A stretch of 64,000 nucleotides of DNA from Variovorax sp. YR216 (GCF_900107745.1 NZ_FNRO01000017.1:1-64000), one strand, 5' to 3'; shown: positions 1 through 9,405, counted from the stretch's first letter. The notes: generated by a model not told the origin, from the letters alone. A program made the numbers and translations.

Positions 1-188
1 GAGGTCGTCCTGTCCAGCAGCGACTGCTGCGCGGTTGCGCTGCCGGGCGCCATGCCTGTTGCGCCCGTAGCGCCTGTGTTGCTTCCGGCGACGATGGCGA
101 TGCCACCGCTGCTACCCCCGCCGCCGCACGAAGCGAGCACCGCCATTGCCACCGCCAGACAGACATCGCGCGCAAAGGTCTTCGTCAT
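1..188 (-). CDS. Glycine-rich lipoprotein, N-terminal part only
   Basis: The gene runs off the left edge, so only about 62 residues are visible. They begin with a lipoprotein signal: a charged start, a hydrophobic stretch and the lipobox LASC, with the acceptor cysteine at residue 21. A Gly/Ser-rich segment (CGGGGSSGG) follows, as is usual for a flexible tether next to the lipid anchor. The ATG overlaps the stop of the upstream DUF6502 gene as ATGA, so the two are probably translated together. The function of the mature part cannot be judged. The anchor region resembles that of the lipoprotein at 34546-35442. Confidence 0.75.
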   Translation of the reverse strand, partial: MTKTFARDVCLAVAMAVLASCGGGGSSGGIAIVAGSNTGATGATGMAPGSATAQQSLLDRTT

Positions 189-1117
189 GGTCGTCCTTCC
201 TTGGGCGGAGCAGATGCATCCGCGACAGCGTCGGAAGCCGGCGCGGGACCCTCTTCATAGTAGGCGTAGATGCCGATGCGCATCCGCGCCGATGCAGACT
301 TCGGCGCTGCGGTGAAAGCATCGGTCAGCTCATGCGTGAGCTCGTGATGCAGCGCATTCCAGCGCACGCGCGCGATCTGGTGAATTCGTTCGCATTCCTG
401 CGGGGCGATCCCCCTCGCGAACACCGAGCGCTCCAGGAACGCACGCTGCCCGCCCAGCGTGTTCGACACCGCCGCGAGCAGGTGGTCGCGCGTGTTGTCG
501 CCGAGAAAGGCCAGCATGCTGCGCATGTCCCGCGCGGGCACGAAGCCGTCGGCATCGAGTTCGGCGAAGCCGTCGCTGCGCTCGGTCACCATGCCGAGCC
601 GCACCAGCTCGTCGAGCACCGCGCGATGGTGCACGTTCCCGCGGGTTGCCTTGTGCGCGACCGCTTCGAACGAGGGGCCCCGCGCGACCGCGTTGATGGG
701 CAGCGTGCGCCGCGAAGGATCGTCCGTGCACATGCGCAGCCACAGCGTCATGGTCTTCGCGGGCGCGGACATCTCGGAATAGGGGAGGTGCTCGACCGTG
801 TCGCGGACGATCGAGGTCACGACCTTGCGATTGAGACCGGTGGTCAGCGAGATCTGGCTGAGGTTCGGCTCGTTGCCGTTGTCACGCCAGGTGCGTTGCG
901 CTTCCTCGACCAGCAGGCTGCGCAGGAGATGGTCGAGCTGTGCATGCTTGACACCCATGCGCACGGCAAGGCGAACCAGCGGACGCATCACGCGCGCGCA
1001 GGCCGCAAGAACCCAGTCGAGCTGACCCTCCGCCAGCTGCGCGAGCTTCGCGGAAGGCAGAGCTCTTGCACGGCCCCTGCGGGAGGCGCCGATCGCTCTC
1101 ACGGCTTCCTTCGTCAT
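185..1117 (-). CDS. DUF6502 family protein
   Basis: This is a 310-residue soluble protein with no signal peptide or membrane segment. Near residues 35-95 it carries the block I associate with DUF6502 (VMRPLVRLAVRMGV, then a helix-turn-helix-like stretch ISLTTGLNRKVVTSIVR). That stretch suggests nucleic-acid binding, but no function is established for the family as far as I know. The gene is coupled by an ATGA overlap to a following lipoprotein gene, an arrangement that suggests a shared envelope-related role. The family call is from memory of the motif. Confidence 0.7.
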   Translation of the reverse strand: MTKEAVRAIGASRRGRARALPSAKLAQLAEGQLDWVLAACARVMRPLVRLAVRMGVKHAQLDHLLRSLLVEEAQRTWRDNGNEPNLSQISLTTGLNRKVVTSIVRDTVEHLPYSEMSAPAKTMTLWLRMCTDDPSRRTLPINAVARGPSFEAVAHKATRGNVHHRAVLDELVRLGMVTERSDGFAELDADGFVPARDMRSMLAFLGDNTRDHLLAAVSNTLGGQRAFLERSVFARGIAPQECERIHQIARVRWNALHHELTHELTDAFTAAPKSASARMRIGIYAYYEEGPAPASDAVADASAPPKEGRP

Positions 1118-1269
1118 TTAGCCCACCATGTTGCGGCACGTTGTTCGCCCCGCACTGGCGACACGTACACGAAGTTCAGTTCCCGTCCGACAGGATTGCT
1201 TCGACGCTCATTGGAGAACACACTCTCGAAATGTGATTTTTTCACATCAAAGAAAGCGAGGAAAGCCCT

Positions 1270-1701
1270 ATGCCTTCAATCCCTGCTGTCATCCCTGGTC
1301 GTACGCTTGGGCGCCCGTTCCTCATCGCGCACCACGCTTTCGTTGAATTCGGTCCCGCGGGTGCATCGCAAGCCGCATGGGCCACGGAGTTGCCCGATTC
1401 CGGGCCGTCGTGTCCGGTCGCATTTGCCGGACTCATCGATCTCGTTCGATCGACAGCCGCCGAAGACTGCGGCGAAATCTGCCAGGAATGCAAGACGCTC
1501 AACCGCGCGGGCGCCTGCTACTGCAAGGGCTGCGAACACAAGCTCCCGGCGTACTACGCCTCTGCCAATGCTCGCGCGCCGTTGGTACTCAGGCAACGGC
1601 GCGAGCGAACCGGCAACCGCACCCTGGCCTGGGACCTCGCGGCCGTGTGGGTGGTGCTGAGTTCGCTGGTATTGATAACGGCATTCATTCCCGTGCCATG
1701 A
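1270..1701 (+). CDS. Zinc-ribbon, single-pass membrane protein of unknown function
   Basis: A 143-residue protein. Cysteines at 71, 74, 85 and 88 (CQEC ... CKGC) form a probable zinc ribbon. A single hydrophobic segment at about 119-140 ends the protein, giving a C-tail-anchored layout with the zinc finger in the cytoplasm. A ribosome site GAGGAAAG lies 6 nt before the ATG and supports the start. It stands alone between a divergent DUF6502 gene and a convergent TPR gene. The first 65 residues have no recognisable domain, and the start could lie further in. Confidence 0.6.
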   Translation: MPSIPAVIPGRTLGRPFLIAHHAFVEFGPAGASQAAWATELPDSGPSCPVAFAGLIDLVRSTAAEDCGEICQECKTLNRAGACYCKGCEHKLPAYYASANARAPLVLRQRRERTGNRTLAWDLAAVWVVLSSLVLITAFIPVP

Positions 1702-1722
1702 GGTGCTTCCGGGCCGGGTCGA

Positions 1723-3534
1723 TCAAAGCGCCGCCAGATCCGGCCCGCCGCGCGGCCCGAACCATGCGCGCTCATACGCTTTGCGCGCCGCCTTCTCGGC
1801 ATTCGCATCACCCTTCTTGCGCTCCACCTCGACAAGGCCCGCGAGCGCCCAGCCGTTGTTGCGCACCCTGACGAGCGAATCCCTGAACGCCTGCTGCGCC
1901 TCGTCGAGCTTGCCTTGCCGCAGCTTCACCGCACCGAGCGACTGCCGTACCGGGTAGTACCAGTAGGGCGGCTCGGTGTAGGGGATGGTGTCCTCGATCG
2001 CGATCGCGTCGGAATAGAACTTCGCCGCCGCATCGAGATCGCCATTCGCATCGGCAAGCCGACCGGCGGCGACGAGGCCTGCGGTGCGGATGATCTCGCG
2101 CGCGGGCAACTGCCACGCCTCGAAGGCCTTGTAGTCGGCGGTGCTTTCGATTTTCTCGATGGCGTCGATTTCCTTCTGCGCGTTGGCCTTGTCCTTCTTG
2201 TGCGCGTAGGCAATGGCGCGCGCGTAGTGGTACATCGTCTGCACGACCGCCGCATCGTCCGACGGCGCCGGCAGCTGGAGGATGGTGTCCGGATCGCTGA
2301 ATCGCGCATGCGCCGCATAGGGCGCGGACTTGATCGGCTGCAGGATCGGGAACATCTTCACCAGCTCCATCGGCACCGCGGCGTCGAGCTTCGAGGCCGA
2401 TTCGACGGCAGTCTTGCCGTCGCCGCCCATCTGCGCCGACACCAGCACGAAGTGCACGTTGTGCGGGTAGTAGGCGGTCTTGTAGATCGGATCGGATGCA
2501 GAGGTCTTGAAGTAGCCCTCGTCCACCTTCGCCGCCTTCTGGTTGAGCGTCATCGACTCGCGGTACAGGCCCACGCGATAGTAGATGTGCGCCGGCATGT
2601 GCACGATGTGGCCCGCCCCGGGCATCAGTGCCGCGAGGCGATTGGCATAGGGGAGCGCCTTATCCGGCTGTGTCGATGCCTCCATCGCATGGATGTAGAG
2701 GTGGATGGCGCCGGGATGCGTCGGATCGCGCTTGAGCACGGTCTCGAGCGTCCTGACGATGTCCGCGCCCCGGCCCTTCGGCGTCGCGCCACCGGCGTCC
2801 CAGTAGTCCCAGGGTTGCGTGTCCATCGCAGCCTCGGCGTAGAGGGTCTGGATGGTGTCGTCGGCGGGAAAGGATTCCGCCACCGCCTTCATCGCATCGG
2901 CATAGGCCGCATCGAGCGGAGCGCGGTTCGGCGGCGGGTTGTCGGCATAGCGTTTCTCGAGCGCCCCGATCAGCGCCTGCTCCTTCGCGCTCGCGTTGCC
3001 CTTGAGCGCAACCGCCCTGGTCAGCGCGGCCATCGCTGGTGCATTGGCGTCCGGCATCATCGGCACGTTGATGTTGGTGCCCAGCACGAGCGCCTCGCCC
3101 CAGAAGCACATCGCGCATTGCGGATCGAGCTTCTGCGCAGCCTGGAAGGCGCGCTGCGCCTCCGCATGGTTGAAGCCGAAGGCCAGCCGCAGTCCCTGAT
3201 TGAAATAGGCCTGCGCCCTCGGGTTCTTCGTGCTGATGCGGAACCCGAGCGAGCCGAGGTCCTTGTAGAGCGGCACATCGGCCGATACCGTCGGATTCGG
3301 CGGCGCCTTTGCGGTTTGCGTTGCCGCGACGCGCACCAGGGCCTTCAGCAAGGCAGGCTGCCCGGTCGCGCCGGGTCCGCAGACATTGCCCGATGGCGAG
3401 AGCAGCGGATCGAAGCCGCCTGCTGCCTTGCCGGCGCCGACTTCGTCAGGTAGCAGCAAGCCGGTCGCTGCGAAGATCCAGGCGCACGCCGCAATGGCGC
3501 TGCCGCGCGGGGTCGGAGATCGATGCAACGGCAT
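1723..3534 (-). CDS. Exported tetratricopeptide-repeat protein with CxxC motif
   Basis: A 603-residue protein. The start at 3534 is chosen because AGGAGG lies just upstream and a signal peptide follows directly (hydrophobic core AIAACAWIFAATGLLL). After a variable region come TPR-like helical pairs. One contains a CAMCFWGEAL motif followed by LGTNINVPM, which I recognise from a family of periplasmic TPR proteins without a settled role. More TPR-like units lie near the C-terminus (PVRQSLGAVKLRQGKLDEAQ). The gene is monocistronic. The CxxC could bind a metal or form a disulfide in the periplasm; this is inference. Confidence 0.75.
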   Translation of the reverse strand: MPLHRSPTPRGSAIAACAWIFAATGLLLPDEVGAGKAAGGFDPLLSPSGNVCGPGATGQPALLKALVRVAATQTAKAPPNPTVSADVPLYKDLGSLGFRISTKNPRAQAYFNQGLRLAFGFNHAEAQRAFQAAQKLDPQCAMCFWGEALVLGTNINVPMMPDANAPAMAALTRAVALKGNASAKEQALIGALEKRYADNPPPNRAPLDAAYADAMKAVAESFPADDTIQTLYAEAAMDTQPWDYWDAGGATPKGRGADIVRTLETVLKRDPTHPGAIHLYIHAMEASTQPDKALPYANRLAALMPGAGHIVHMPAHIYYRVGLYRESMTLNQKAAKVDEGYFKTSASDPIYKTAYYPHNVHFVLVSAQMGGDGKTAVESASKLDAAVPMELVKMFPILQPIKSAPYAAHARFSDPDTILQLPAPSDDAAVVQTMYHYARAIAYAHKKDKANAQKEIDAIEKIESTADYKAFEAWQLPAREIIRTAGLVAAGRLADANGDLDAAAKFYSDAIAIEDTIPYTEPPYWYYPVRQSLGAVKLRQGKLDEAQQAFRDSLVRVRNNGWALAGLVEVERKKGDANAEKAARKAYERAWFGPRGGPDLAAL

Positions 3535-3827
3535 GACATTCCTCCTCGGATCGAGGGCCGATTCGCCCGCCGTTGCGCCGCTTGCAACGCAATGCGCCGG
3601 GGTGATCGGCAATGCTTGCTTCGGATCAGGGTCGCAAATTTTGGCACTCGCCAAGGGTCGCCGCAATCGCCTGATACGTAGTTTCACGAACAGTCGCCGT
3701 CAGATTCCGCTCAGTTATGCGGCAAGAACATCGAAGCATCCGGAAATTCCCGCCGGATGGAGACAAGTTCCGCACCGGCCGCCGCCGCAACCGCGGGATT
3801 CGATGACCCCAACCTGATCGTGCTTAC

Positions 3828-4247
3828 ATGAATAGAAATCTTGTCAGAGGCTTGTTCCTCATGGCGATCGCACTGGCCTTCGGGCTGACCGCGCTTCGCT
3901 ACCCCATCGGACAACTCAGTCATGCGGGGCCCGGCTTCTTCCCCGCGTTGGTCAGCGGCTTGCTGATGATCATTGCCGTGGCGACGGTGGTGCGTTCGTT
4001 CTTCGTCGAGAAGGTGCACCTGCCCCTCTTCTTTCGCAACATCCTGATCGTTCTCGGGAGCCTTTGCGGCTTCGCGTTGGTGTCGATGTTCGTGAACATG
4101 ATCGTGGGCATCGTCTTCCTGGTGTTCGTGTCGACCTTGGCCGGTACCTCCTACTCCTGGTGGCGCAACGTCAAGATTTCCGCCGGCCTGATCGCGATGG
4201 CTCTGGCCCTTCAATACCTGCTCGGCCTGAACCTGCCGCTGTTCTGA
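3828..4247 (+). CDS. tctB: Tripartite tricarboxylate transporter, small membrane subunit TctB
   Basis: A 139-residue integral membrane protein with four hydrophobic segments (about 8-25, 38-58, 70-100 and 115-137), typical of TctB. With TctA it forms the membrane part of a periplasmic-binding-protein-dependent secondary carrier for carboxylates. The gene stops 2 nt before tctA, and the pair is clearly co-transcribed. Unusually, no binding-protein gene (tctC/Bug) lies upstream. The substrate cannot be read from the sequence. Confidence 0.88.
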   Translation: MNRNLVRGLFLMAIALAFGLTALRYPIGQLSHAGPGFFPALVSGLLMIIAVATVVRSFFVEKVHLPLFFRNILIVLGSLCGFALVSMFVNMIVGIVFLVFVSTLAGTSYSWWRNVKISAGLIAMALALQYLLGLNLPLF

Positions 4248-4249
4248 TC

Positions 4250-5779
4250 ATGGAAGCACTCAACAACCTGGCGTTCGGCTTCTCGCACGCCCTCACTCTT
4301 CACAACCTGATGTACTGCGCCATCGGGTGCACCGTCGGCACGCTCGTCGGCCTGCTGCCGGGCCTCGGCCCGCTGGCGACCATCAGCCTGCTGCTGCCGC
4401 TGACGTACTCGATCCCGACCACCGGCGCGCTGATCATGCTTGCCGGTATCTACTACGGCGCGCAGTACGGCGACAGCGTCAGCGCGATCACGATGAAGAT
4501 CCCGCACGCGAGCAGTATCGTGGCCTGCATAGACGGCTACCAGATGACGCTCAAGGGGAAGACCGGGGTGGCGCTGTTCACCGCGGGCTTCTCGAGCTTC
4601 ATCGGCGGCACGGTGGCGATCATCGTGCTGACCTTCCTGGCGCCGGTGCTCGGTGAAGTGGCCTTCCTCTTCGGCCCGGCCGACTACGTCGCGATGATGC
4701 TCGTCGGCTTTGTCTGCGTGAGCTTCGTGACCACCGGCAGCCTGCTCAATGGCCTGGCGATGTGCATGATCGGCGTGCTGCTCGGCTGCATCGGCACCGA
4801 CGTGAACAGCGGCGCGCAGCGCTTCACCATGGACCTTCCCTTCCTCGTGGACGGCGTGGGCGTCGTGAGCATCGCGCTCGGCTGCTTCGGTATTGCCGAA
4901 ATCACCAAGAACCTCGACGCGCGTGAGGAGCGTTCGCCCTTCAACGGCAAGATCAATCTCATTCCGACCTGGGATGAGTTCAAGCGGATCTGGCCGAGCG
5001 CCCTGCGCGGCAGCGCCATCGGCTCCTTCCTGGGCATCCTGCCCGGCGGCGGCCCGACCATCGCGCAGTTCGCGGCGTATGCGATCGACAAGAAGGTCAG
5101 CAAGTACAAGCACGAGATCGGCACCGGCTGCATCGAAGGCGTGGCCGGTCAGGCCGCGGCCGACGAAGCCGCAGCGCGCACCAGCTTCATCCCGCTGATG
5201 AGCATCGGCATCCCTGAAAACGCCGTGATGGCGCTGATGCTGGCCGCCTTCATCATCAAGGGCATCCAGCCGGGCCCGAACATGATCGCGACCCACCCCG
5301 AACTCTTCTGGGGCCTGGTGGCGAGCATGTGGGTCGGCAACGTCTTCCTGCTGGTGCTGAACGTGCCGCTGGTGCGCTACTGGCTGTCGGTGTTCAAGAT
5401 CCCGTACAACGTGCTGTTCCCCTGCATCCTGTTCTTCTGCGTCATCGGCACCTACAGCGTGAACAACAACCTGGAAGACGTGTTCATCACCGCCGCCTTC
5501 GGCCTGATGGGCTACCTCTTCATGCGGCTCGAGCTCGATGCCGCACCGCTGATGCTGGGCTTCATCCTCGGCCCGATGCTCGAAGAGAACTTCCGCCGCG
5601 CCATGCTCCTGAGCCGCGGCAGCTTCAACGTCTTCGTCCAGCGTCCGATCAGCGGCACGCTGATGGCATTGATCGCCGTTTTCGTCGTCTGGCAGGTCAC
5701 CGTGTTCGTTCTGCAAGCCCGCAAGAAGGGCAAGGGCGTCCTTCCGGAATCGACCCACGCGCTGGAACCGCAGGAATAA
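4250..5779 (+). CDS. tctA: Tripartite tricarboxylate transporter, large permease TctA
   Basis: A 509-residue permease with about twelve hydrophobic segments. It has the two TctA hallmarks: a GLLPGLGPLATISLLLPLTY block near residue 35 and a matching PGGGPTIAQFAAY block near residue 265, the repeated inverted-topology elements that form the substrate site. The ATG lies 2 nt after the tctB stop; longer upstream reading is only overlap with tctB. The substrate is unknown and must be supplied by a Bug protein encoded elsewhere; orphan Bug genes at 27386 and 52534 are candidates only by family. Confidence 0.93.
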   Translation: MEALNNLAFGFSHALTLHNLMYCAIGCTVGTLVGLLPGLGPLATISLLLPLTYSIPTTGALIMLAGIYYGAQYGDSVSAITMKIPHASSIVACIDGYQMTLKGKTGVALFTAGFSSFIGGTVAIIVLTFLAPVLGEVAFLFGPADYVAMMLVGFVCVSFVTTGSLLNGLAMCMIGVLLGCIGTDVNSGAQRFTMDLPFLVDGVGVVSIALGCFGIAEITKNLDAREERSPFNGKINLIPTWDEFKRIWPSALRGSAIGSFLGILPGGGPTIAQFAAYAIDKKVSKYKHEIGTGCIEGVAGQAAADEAAARTSFIPLMSIGIPENAVMALMLAAFIIKGIQPGPNMIATHPELFWGLVASMWVGNVFLLVLNVPLVRYWLSVFKIPYNVLFPCILFFCVIGTYSVNNNLEDVFITAAFGLMGYLFMRLELDAAPLMLGFILGPMLEENFRRAMLLSRGSFNVFVQRPISGTLMALIAVFVVWQVTVFVLQARKKGKGVLPESTHALEPQE

Positions 5780-5790
5780 GCGAAAGCGCC

Positions 5791-6129
5791 ATGTTTGAAG
5801 TCAGCGACGAGGTGCGCCGCGTTGCCAGGGAAGAGCTGATGAAAGGGCCGCCGGCGGCGGCCCTTCGGCGTCTCGCGCAACGCTTCGACCTCCAGCGAAC
5901 CAACCTGGCGTGGGTTGCCGCAGAAGTCTTCGACAACATGTTCGTCCCTGACCTCCAAGCCATCTGGGAGTGGGACCTGGAAGGCCGGGGCGATGGTCAT
6001 TCCGATGCCGAGCTGGACGCCATGCTCGCGCACCTGAGGATGGACCTGCCCCGCCCCCGCGTGCTGGACACCCTTCCGGGCGACCGCCAGGGCGCGCCGG
6101 ACCTGATGAAACCCGGCGCGTCGCGTTGA
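5791..6129 (+). CDS. Small soluble protein of unknown function downstream of tctA
   Basis: A 112-residue hydrophilic protein, 11 nt after tctA and very likely in the same transcript. It is rich in acidic and arginine residues, with a helical N-terminal half (VRRVAREELMKGPPAAALRR) and a middle block NLAWVAAEVFDNMFVPDLQAIWEWDLEG. No signal peptide or membrane segment is present. I do not recognise a family. Codon use matches its neighbours, which supports it as a real gene. Confidence 0.6.
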   Translation: MFEVSDEVRRVAREELMKGPPAAALRRLAQRFDLQRTNLAWVAAEVFDNMFVPDLQAIWEWDLEGRGDGHSDAELDAMLAHLRMDLPRPRVLDTLPGDRQGAPDLMKPGASR

Positions 6130-6133
6130 CGCG

Positions 6134-6835
6134 TCAGACGCCGAGGACTTCCTCGAGCACCTCGGGCGAGGCCAGCAGATCGGCCGAAGCCCCTTGCCGC
6201 ACGATGCGGCCTTTCTCCATCACCACCGCCTGATCGGTGTGCGCGAGCACCTTGCGCCAGTCGCGGTCGACGATCAGCGTGGCGATGCCGGTGGCGCGGA
6301 TGTCGCTGATCACGCGCCAGATCTCGGCCACGATCAGCGGCGCGAGGCCTTCGGTGGCTTCGTCGAGGATCATCAGGCGCGGATTGGTCATCAGCGCGCG
6401 GCCGATGGAAAGCATCTGCTGCTCGCCGCCCGACAACTGCTGGCCGCCGTGCGAGAGCCGCTCGGTCAGGCGCGGGAAGGTCGCCATCACGCGGTCGAAG
6501 GTCCAGTCGCGGCGGCCGTCGATGCCGGCGCGCGCGCTCATCACGAGGTTTTCGCGCACCGACAGGTTCGGGAAGATGCCGCGCCCTTCCGGCACATAGC
6601 CGATGCCACGGCGTGCCATCTTCTCGGGCGTCCAGCCGGTGACGTTCTGGCCGTCGAGCAGCACCTGCCCGGACGCGGGACGCACATAGCCCATCACCGA
6701 GCGGATCAGCGTGGTCTTGCCCATGCCATTGCGGCCGAGCAGGCCGACCGAGGTGGCCGTAGGAATATCGACATCGGCGCCGCGCAGGATGTGGCTGTCG
6801 CCGTAGTAGGTGTTGAGGCCCTGGACTTTCAGCAT
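6134..6835 (-). CDS. Liv-type ABC importer ATPase (LivF subfamily)
   Basis: A 233-residue ATPase: Walker A GRNGMGKTT near residue 34, signature LSGGEQQ near 135 and Walker B RLMILDEA. It is the last gene of the box transport unit, 1 nt after the LivG-type gene, and would power uptake across the inner membrane with its LivG partner. The usual VEQN segment after Walker B reads VDRD here, a visible deviation. Such Liv-like importers are known in aromatic-acid clusters (for example the Hba 4-hydroxybenzoate system), so benzoate is a likelier substrate than leucine. Confidence 0.92.
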   Translation of the reverse strand: MLKVQGLNTYYGDSHILRGADVDIPTATSVGLLGRNGMGKTTLIRSVMGYVRPASGQVLLDGQNVTGWTPEKMARRGIGYVPEGRGIFPNLSVRENLVMSARAGIDGRRDWTFDRVMATFPRLTERLSHGGQQLSGGEQQMLSIGRALMTNPRLMILDEATEGLAPLIVAEIWRVISDIRATGIATLIVDRDWRKVLAHTDQAVVMEKGRIVRQGASADLLASPEVLEEVLGV

Positions 6836-6836
6836 G

Positions 6837-7583
6837 TCAATGCTCCTCGCCCAGGTATGCGATCCGCACTTCCGGGTTCTGGCGGATCGAGGCCGGATCG
6901 CCGGTGGCGATCACCGTGCCGTTCACCATCACCGTGATGCGGTCGGCGATGCGGAAGACCGCATCCATGTCGTGCTCCACGAGCAGGATCGCGTGCGATT
7001 GCTTGAGGCGGTCGAGCAGCGCGAGCATGCGTTCGGTTTCTTCCGCGCCCATGCCGGCGAGCGGCTCGTCGAGCAGCAGCACGCGCGGCTTGGTCGCCAG
7101 GCACATCGCGACTTCGAGCTGGCGCTTGGCGCCATGGCTCAGCGTGCCGGCGATGCGATCGGCCACGCCGTCGAGGCCGGCGGCGGCGAGCGCTTCGCGC
7201 GCGGCGGCGTTGCTCTCCTCGCAGCGCTTCGATGATTGCCAGATCGCCCACGGCTTCGGCGTCGCGGCCTGCGCGGCGAGGCGGCAGTTCTCGAGCACCG
7301 TGAATTCCGGAAAGATCGTGGTGCGCTGGTAGCTGCGTCCCACGCCCGCGAGCGCGCGGCGGAACTGCGCGCGGTGGGTGATGTCCTCGCCGTCCAGCGA
7401 GATGCGCCCTTCGGAGGCGCCGATTTCGCCCGAGAGCATGTTGATCAGCGTGGACTTGCCAGCGCCGTTGGTGCCGATCACCGCGTGCACTTCGCCGCGC
7501 CGGAGATCGAGCGTGACCGCATTGACGGCGACGAGTCCGCCAAAACGACGGGTGAGCGATTCGACTGCGAGCAAGGTCGTCAT
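6837..7583 (-). CDS. Liv-type ABC importer ATPase (LivG subfamily)
   Basis: A 248-residue ATPase: Walker A GTNGAGKST near residue 37, signature LSHGAKRQ near 149, Walker B RVLLLDEP, and a canonical switch histidine in LVEHDMD. The ATG overlaps the end of the LivM-type gene by 4 nt (ATGA). The first Gly of the signature is His here (LSHGAKRQ rather than LSGGQ), which is common in LivG. It works with the LivF-like ATPase on the two permeases upstream in the same operon. Confidence 0.92.
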   Translation of the reverse strand: MTTLLAVESLTRRFGGLVAVNAVTLDLRRGEVHAVIGTNGAGKSTLINMLSGEIGASEGRISLDGEDITHRAQFRRALAGVGRSYQRTTIFPEFTVLENCRLAAQAATPKPWAIWQSSKRCEESNAAAREALAAAGLDGVADRIAGTLSHGAKRQLEVAMCLATKPRVLLLDEPLAGMGAEETERMLALLDRLKQSHAILLVEHDMDAVFRIADRITVMVNGTVIATGDPASIRQNPEVRIAYLGEEH

Positions 7584-8530
7584 GCGGCACCCCGCGGTGA
7601 GATACGAGCGGCCATGCCGATGATGCCCTTCGGCAGCAACGCGACGAACGCGATGATGGCCAGGCCCAGCGTGAGCTGCCAGTGGTCCGCGAGCGGCCCG
7701 ACGATCGCATGTGTCGAGAGCAGCTCCTTCAGCAGCGTGAAGGCCACCGCGCCGATCACTGCGCCGCGCAGATGGCCGAGGCCGCCGAGGATGATCATCA
7801 GCAGCACCTCGCCGGAGTTGTGCCAGGCCAGCAACTCGGGGTTGACCACGCCGTCGCGCGAAGCCAGCAGAAAACCTGCGAGACCGGCCAGAGCGCCCGC
7901 GATCACGAACGCCGCGAGCTTGTAGCCATACACCGGAAAGCCCGCCGCCCGCATGCGCTGTTCATTCACGCGGATGCCCGCGAGCGCCGCGCCGAAGCGC
8001 GAGCGGCGGATCAGGGCCAGCAGCGCATAGGTGAACACGAGAGATGCAAGCACGAAGTAGAACTGCACGCGGGCATTCTCTAGATCGAGCGCGCCGAGGG
8101 CAGGGCGGATGTACATGTAGATGCCGTCGCTGCCGCCGCCGAGCGCGGTGTCGTGGAACACGAAGAAGGCCATCTGCGCAAACGCGAGCGTGACCATGAT
8201 GAAGTACACGCCGCGCGTGCGCAGGCTCAATGCGCCGACGACCAGCGCGTAAGCTGCCGCGCAGCCCATCGCGAGCGGCAGCAAGAGCGCGATCGAGCCG
8301 CCTTCCTTGCCCGAGCCGAGCACGGTCGCATACGCGCCGATGCCGTAGAACGCGGCATGGCCAAGGCTCACGAGCCCGGTCATGCCTACCAGCAGTTCGA
8401 GGCTCAGCGCGAAGATCGACAGGATCATCACCTTCACCACGAGGTCGCTGAGATAGGGGCTCAGCGTCGGGCCGAGCAGGGCCAGCAGCAATGCGCAGGC
8501 CACCGGAATGAAGAACGAAGCGCGTTGCAT
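7580..8530 (-). CDS. Liv-type ABC importer permease (LivM subfamily)
   Basis: A 316-residue permease with about nine to ten hydrophobic segments and the LivM block SLGHAAFYGIGAYA near residue 60. The start at 8530 (MQRASFFIPV) gives the usual LivM length and lies 2 nt after the LivH stop; a longer reading only overlaps LivH. It forms the translocation path with the LivH-type subunit. Its place in a box operon suggests an aromatic acid as cargo. Confidence 0.92.
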   Translation of the reverse strand: MQRASFFIPVACALLLALLGPTLSPYLSDLVVKVMILSIFALSLELLVGMTGLVSLGHAAFYGIGAYATVLGSGKEGGSIALLLPLAMGCAAAYALVVGALSLRTRGVYFIMVTLAFAQMAFFVFHDTALGGGSDGIYMYIRPALGALDLENARVQFYFVLASLVFTYALLALIRRSRFGAALAGIRVNEQRMRAAGFPVYGYKLAAFVIAGALAGLAGFLLASRDGVVNPELLAWHNSGEVLLMIILGGLGHLRGAVIGAVAFTLLKELLSTHAIVGPLADHWQLTLGLAIIAFVALLPKGIIGMAARISPRGAA

Positions 8531-8532
8531 GC

Positions 8533-9405
8533 TCAGAGCCTTTTCCCCATGAGTCCTTCGGGGCGCCAGATGAGCACGATCGCCATCAGCACGTACACGC
8601 CCATGCCGCTGAGTTCCGCGAAGAACACCTTGCCGAAGGTGTCGACGAAACCCACCAGCAATGAGGCGACCAGCGCACCGGTGATGGAACCGATGCCGCC
8701 GATCACCACCACCACGAAGCAGATGATCAGCACGCTCGCGCCCATGCCCGGATAGACCGAAGACATCGGCGCCGCGATCATCCCGGCCAGCGCCGCGAGC
8801 GCGACGCCCGCAGCGAACACGATGCGATAGAGCCGGCGGATGTCGATGCCCAGCCCGCGCACCATGTCGCGATTGCTCGCGCCGGCGCGGATCATCATCC
8901 CGAGTCGTGTGCGATTCACCACGTAGTAGAGCGCCACCGCCAGCACCACGCACGCCGCCGAGGCGAACAGGCGATACCACGGATAGCTCATGAGATCGCC
9001 GAGCGCGAAGCTGCCGTCGAGCCATGCGGGCACCTTCACGCCATGCACGTCGTTGCCCACCAGCAGCGAGCGCAACTCCTCGAAGACGAGGATCAGCCCG
9101 TAGGTCATCAGCACCTGCTGCAGATGGTCGCGCTGGTAGAGATAGCTGAAGAAGGCCCACTCCAGCACGTAGCCGAAGATCGCCGCGAGCACCACGCCCG
9201 CGACCAGCATCACGATGAACTGGTCACCGAACAGCGGCGACAGCGAGAACGCCATGTAGGCGCCGATCATGTAGAAGCTGCCGTGGGCGAGATTGATCAC
9301 GCCCATGATCCCGAAGATCAGTGTCAGCCCCGATGCCACCAGGAACAGCAGCAGGCCGTACTGCACGGAGTTCAGGCACTGAACCAGAAAGGTACCGATG
9401 TCCAC
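8533..9405 (-). CDS. Liv-type ABC importer permease (LivH subfamily)
   Basis: A 290-residue permease with about eight hydrophobic segments. The LivH hallmark GVINLAHGSFYMIGAYMAF lies near residue 35. It is separated from the upstream binding-protein gene by 140 bp holding a dispersed repeat with two hairpins, which may adjust the ratio of binding protein to permease. It pairs with LivM in the membrane. Confidence 0.93.
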   Translation of the reverse strand: MDIGTFLVQCLNSVQYGLLLFLVASGLTLIFGIMGVINLAHGSFYMIGAYMAFSLSPLFGDQFIVMLVAGVVLAAIFGYVLEWAFFSYLYQRDHLQQVLMTYGLILVFEELRSLLVGNDVHGVKVPAWLDGSFALGDLMSYPWYRLFASAACVVLAVALYYVVNRTRLGMMIRAGASNRDMVRGLGIDIRRLYRIVFAAGVALAALAGMIAAPMSSVYPGMGASVLIICFVVVVIGGIGSITGALVASLLVGFVDTFGKVFFAELSGMGVYVLMAIVLIWRPEGLMGKRL

